A stretch of DNA of 64,000 nucleotides, from positions 106,281-170,280 of the forward strand of contig PS015063.1 of assembly GCA_048213135.1 (NCBI GenBank), in the 5' to 3' direction. Each line of letters opens with the position of its first letter. Positions within the stretch are counted from its first letter, which is position 1. This DNA is from Reclinomonas americana ATCC 50394. Its lineage: Eukaryota; Jakobida; Jakobea; Jakobida. The translations under genes were made by a program, and so were the position numbers. The notes beneath the pieces are model-generated. The model was not told the origin of the DNA and ran no database searches. It saw only the letters and a program-made list of their open reading frames with translations. Positions 60,447 to 64,000 of this stretch are shown here, piece by piece.

Positions 60447-62382
60447 CAACGAANNNNNNNNNNNNNNNNNNNNNNNNNNNNNNNNNNNNNNNNCATGAGA
60501 GATGATACAAGAGGAGAAGGAAGAGAAGAGTGGGTACTGACGAACCACGTGGTGAGTTGCGCCAGGTAGGCGGGGCTGTTGAGGGGGAGGCCGGTGGCTG
60601 GAGAGGGGGGACTTTGAGACTGACTGGGCGTGATGATAGGTGCGGAGAGCAACAGACGATTCCAGAAGATTCTAAAACACGAAAAAGTTACAAAGCCATT
60701 GCCCGCCACAAACCTCGCCCAGCCTCCAGTGCCGTCTTGATGACTGCATGATCGGCTTCATTCTCAGCCTGCAGACGCAGTTCAGTGACACCGCGCACAA
60801 TCAACGAAGACAAAGCAGACACACACCCGCAGACGCAAAGGCCAAGCGCCAGCACTGATGTTTTGGCGAACATTACGCGGCGTGCGCTGCATCGCCAGAC
60901 GCACAGACTCGCGAGCCTGCACGCGCAGCGGTTGTGTAAGCAGGCGGGGCAAGACCAAGGTGTCGCCACGGTCACGCAACTGCACGCTTCTTGAACATAA
61001 TGGTCTCCCACTCCTCGCCCAGGCGCTTGTACTCGGTGACGAGTGCACGCGTTTTCTTGGCCTGCAGTCGGCGACGGAACAGCACCACCTGTCGCACACG
61101 CTCGCGCACCAGGGTGTTGTAGTCGAGTCGACTGAGCACGGCCGAGGATTCACCAGTGGGGCCTGCGCGACGCGATGAACATTATTCTCTTTCCCCCAGA
61201 ACATGTAGCGACAAGGAACACAAACCATCGTCTTCATCGTCGTCTGCAGCCGCCAGCGAGGCCTCCTTTGCTCGCTGCTGTGTCTCATGCAGGCACTGCA
61301 GTGCGCGCTTCAACGTCTGCACACATCGAGGTGAGGTGCCTGAGAAAGAGTGAGCGACTGCAGAGACACTCGTGCCGCACCGATGGATCGTCATCATCGA
61401 CGACCGTGTCGCGGTCCATCTCCAGCAGCTTCGGGGCGACAAGCACATGTGCCCACTTGGCGCGCTTGCGGTTCTCGAGGGCCACGGTCTCGGCCCAGCG
61501 CAGGGGGCGCGGTTTCTTGGCTTCGGGGGCGGTGGGCTCCGTCGACACGGAGGTGGCGGTGGTGTTGGAGGAGCTCAGGCCTGGTCGAGGGGGCAAGAAG
61601 GGGGGAAGGGGGGGGAGGGGAAAGGAGGGAAGGGGGTGAATGGGAGAAGGGAGAGATAAGAGGAGAGGGATGGGGAGATGCGGTAAGGCGAGACGGAGAG
61701 AGGTTGTGGATCACGATGACGGGTTACGGGGTCAAGAGCAGGAAGGTGAAGAGGATGTGGCAACAGAACGATGGCGAGGAAGCAAACGTGGATGAGAGGC
61801 GAGGAGNNNNNNNNNNNNNNNNNNNNNNNNNNNNNNNNNNNNNNNNNNNNNNNNNNNNNNNNNNNNNNNNNNNNNNNNNNNNNNNNNNNNNNNNNNNNNN
61901 NNNNNNNNNNNNNNNNNNNNNNNNNNNNNNNNNNNNNNNNNNNNNNNNNNNNNNNNNNNNNNNNNNNNNNNNNNNNNNNNNNNNNNNNNNNNNNNNNNNN
62001 NNNNNNNNNNNNNNNNNNNNNNNNNNNNNNNNNNNNNNNNNNNNNNNNNNNNNNNNNNNNNNNNNNNNNNNNNNNNNNNNNNNNNNNNNNNNNNNNNNNN
62101 NNNNNNNNNNNNNNNNNNNNNNNNNNNNNNNNNNNNNNNNNNNNNNNNNNNNNNNNNNNNNNNNNNNNNNNNNNNNNNNNNNNNNNNNNNNNNNNNNNNN
62201 NNNNNNNNNNNNNNNNNNNNNNNNNNNNNNNNNNNNNNNNNNNNNNNNNNNNNNNNNNNNNNNNNNNNNNNNNNNNNNNNNNNNNNNNNNNNNNNNNNTT
62301 ACATGATGCAAGGAGATGGGAAGACAAAAGATTGGAAATCAGAAAACCCCAGCAACAACAGAAGACGATCTCACTAATTGAG

Positions 62383-62438
<56 letters not shown>

Positions 62439-63473
62439 CGAGAACAGAATCAGCAGAAGGGACCGCTGGACAACCGACCACCCACTTTGATTGCACACCC
62501 CNNNNNNNNNNNNNNNNNNNNNNNNNNNNNNNNNNNNNNNNNNNNNNNNNNNNNNNNNNNNNNNNNNNNNNNNNNNNNNNNNNNNNNNNNNNNNNNNNNN
62601 NNNNNNNNNNNNAATCGACTCACCCGCTGCATCGCCTCCCGCCGCCAACTGCCTCGATTCCTCCTCGGCGCGCGCCAGTCGATCCTTCTCCTGCTGCTCA
62701 CGCTGCCGCTGCGCCTGCAGTCGCCACTCGTGCTGCTCGCGCAGCTGCGAAATCGACTTGCGCATGGCAATCATGTCGACCTCGCTCTTGGTGATGTCGA
62801 GATCGATGCGATCAATGGCCTGCAACAGCTCGTCCTTGGTCGGCAACTGCGGGCGATCCACCAACGGCGGCAGCGGGCCGGTCTCGGCCGTGTCCGCGCC
62901 ACCCGCCGCCGTGCCCGACAGCGGTGGGAGGGATGACGACGAGGAGGCCGACTGCAGCGGAGGTGGAGGCGGCAGCGGTGGTGGTGGGTGGGAGGGAGGT
63001 GGATGCGCGTGCATGTATTGCGGTGACGGCACACTGTCCACCAGGTGGCTCGGCAGTGTCAGCGGCGGCGGTGGGGCCTTGGAGAAGAATGGAGAGCGCC
63101 GAGGTGATGGGGCAGTGGCTTGCGACGAGGCCGGCGTGGTTGGAGGAGGAGGTGGTGGTGCAGAGGCCGAGGCGGGCGACGCCGACGACGGGGACGGCTG
63201 GGAGACGCCGCCGGGTGTCAGTGGTCCGCCGCGTGAGAGGCCAGAGAGAGGGGGTGGTGGGTAGCGCTGCGCGAGGGGGGTAAGAGAGATGGGGGGAAAG
63301 GGAAGAAGAAAGAGGTGGGGAGGGGAGTAGGGAGGCGCAACGTCACGCGAAGGGGGGATGGCAGGTGGTGGTCCACTGCTACCGCGGTACGGACCGGCAT
63401 CACGGGGTGGGGAGTCGACGCGACGGCGTTTCAGCATGGAGCCGTCGTCGCTGCCGCCTCGGGAGTAGGCCAC
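58036..63473 (-). CDS. possible NCoR/SMRT/Snt1-like corepressor, 5' end unresolved
   Basis: Large nuclear-type protein. Exons: 63473-~63342 (DGSMLKRRRVDSPPRDAG), ~63268-62626 (Pro-rich, then KDELLQAIDRIDLDITKSE and a coiled coil), ~61580-61382 (WAETVALENRKRAKWAHVL), ~61332-61227 (TLKRALQCLHETQQRAKEA), ~61163-60981 (YNTLVRERVRQVVLFRRRL, ALVTEYKRLGEEWETIMFK), ~60916-60830 (ARESVRLAMQRTPRNVRQN), ~60780-60713 (NEADHAVIKTALEAG), ~60675-60548 (FWNRLLLSAPIITPSQSQ), ~60088-59640 (LLNIPPMSIPAATG; Ala/Ser-rich), then smaller exons down to ~58180 (AEEIFGRDFQVDNLSAF; KRPISPDEDRKGD; TRFRLRRPKRVRR; acidic). The first coiled coil, the ENRKxA block, the R-x-R-x-x-L-x-x-x-Y-x-x-L-x-x-x-W helix and the NEA-x-H block follow the order of the NCoR/SMRT N-terminus that binds GPS2 and HDAC3-complex partners. 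No SANT domain is visible, so the family call is tentative. The C-terminus at 58036 is uncertain. Confidence 0.6.
60383..60493. repeat. (CA)n microsatellite with 40-N gap
   Basis: About 63 bases of CA dinucleotide running up to a gap at 60454-60493, in an intron of the corepressor-like gene. Confidence 0.97.
61807..62612. other. two assembly gaps in one intron
   Basis: N runs at 61807-62298 and 62502-62612 separated by about 200 bases containing (GA)n. The exons on either side join in phase 1 (DAAG then LSSSN), so the gaps appear intronic, although a lost exon cannot be excluded. Confidence 0.85.
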
Positions 63474-64000
63474 CTGGGGGGATCACAAAGGGATGAGAGA
63501 GTGTGGGAAGCATGGAGAAGCAGACATCGAAGTTGAAGAATATTAGATGCGCGAATGAAGGGAGAAGCAAATGAGCGATCGGAGACAGAGGCAATCGTCC
63601 AGGGAGAAGAATATCAGATGCGCGAATGAAAGGAGAAGCAGATAAAGGATCGACGACTGTAAAAGATGGGAAAATGAAACAGCAAAGATCGAGGAATGAC
63701 GATATGCAATGCATCTATACAGCACGCGAGTCAGCGACAGCACAATCGACAGCATGTCAAAGCTCAACTTCCGTGACAAGCTCTCGTGTGTGATTTCCTT
63801 CAAGACGACTGACAAACGATCGACAGCAAGGATCGAGGAATCATGATGTGCAACACAAACAATACAGTCCATGGACGAGTCGGCGACAGCTCGCACAGGA
63901 ATGCGACGAAAGTCAAAGCTCGGCATGAAGGAAATCTCTCTCTGTCTCTCTCTCTCTCATACAAACACGCACGCACGCACGCACAGGATTCCTCTACAAC
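63474..64000. other. upstream intron or 5' flank of the corepressor-like gene
   Basis: Contains an imperfect duplication of ~65 bp (agaatattagatgcgcgaat near 63536; agaatatcagatgcgcgaat near 63608) and a second duplication (gatcgaggaatgacgatatg near 63688; gatcgaggaatcatgatgtg near 63831). No exon could be supported; CT and ACGC tracts lie at the right edge. Confidence 0.55.

Noticed and set aside
60975-60998. Apparent frameshift in the corepressor-like gene
   Set aside because: An intron beginning GTTGCG (60980) and ending at the acceptor before ARESVRL restores frame, so no sequencing error or pseudogene is needed.

Overview
The window is nuclear DNA from an intron-rich, probably single-celled eukaryote. 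Every gene with a recognisable product is split by many GT-AG introns. Two proteins (7289-8951 and 24363-25343) begin with secretory signal peptides, and gene density is far below bacterial levels. The gene set is an IIC (Na+/K+-type) P-type ATPase, an SRF-type MADS-box factor, a possible NCoR/SMRT/Snt1-like corepressor, a PfkB sugar or adenosine kinase, a mitochondrial-type TrmH rRNA methyltransferase, and a giant beta-helix membrane protein. SRF-type MADS and an NCoR-like protein would fit a protist on the animal/fungal/amoebozoan side, but that placement is an inference. No RNA genes, CRISPR arrays or clear transposon ORFs were seen. Fourteen N-gaps are present, nearly all beside GA/CT or other simple repeats.

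Layout: 1-6437 (-) P-type ATPase whose C-terminus runs off the left edge; 7289-8951 (-) secreted protein of unknown family; 11697-13800 (-) unknown protein, 5' end unresolved; 15390-16565 (+) MRM1-like rRNA methyltransferase; 16593-22854 (-) PH-domain coiled-coil protein, tail to tail with the previous gene; 24363-25343 (+) secreted EGF-like plus NTF2-like protein; 26165-32092 (-) PfkB kinase; 33359-34550 (+) SAP-domain nuclear protein, 5' end unresolved; 34849-50219 (-) giant Pmp-like beta-helix / multi-pass membrane protein; 50242-52091 (+) SRF-type MADS protein; 52800-55826 (-) short-chain dehydrogenase-like protein; 58036-63473 (-) NCoR/Snt1-like protein, 5' end beyond what can be resolved.

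The genes do not form one pathway. Three may concern transcription (SRF-like, SAP, NCoR-like), three are secreted or surface proteins, and the rest are housekeeping or signalling. Three features stand out. The giant surface protein carries an array of eleven duplicated exon pairs with identical intron phases, plus a 30-bp coding minisatellite in its tail. The ATPase and the dehydrogenase both keep their folds but have lost catalytic signature residues. A non-consensus 5' splice site, GTTGCG, recurs in at least four unrelated genes and is fixed by reading frame and homology. Many long introns consist of imperfect tandem duplications of about 60-200 bp.
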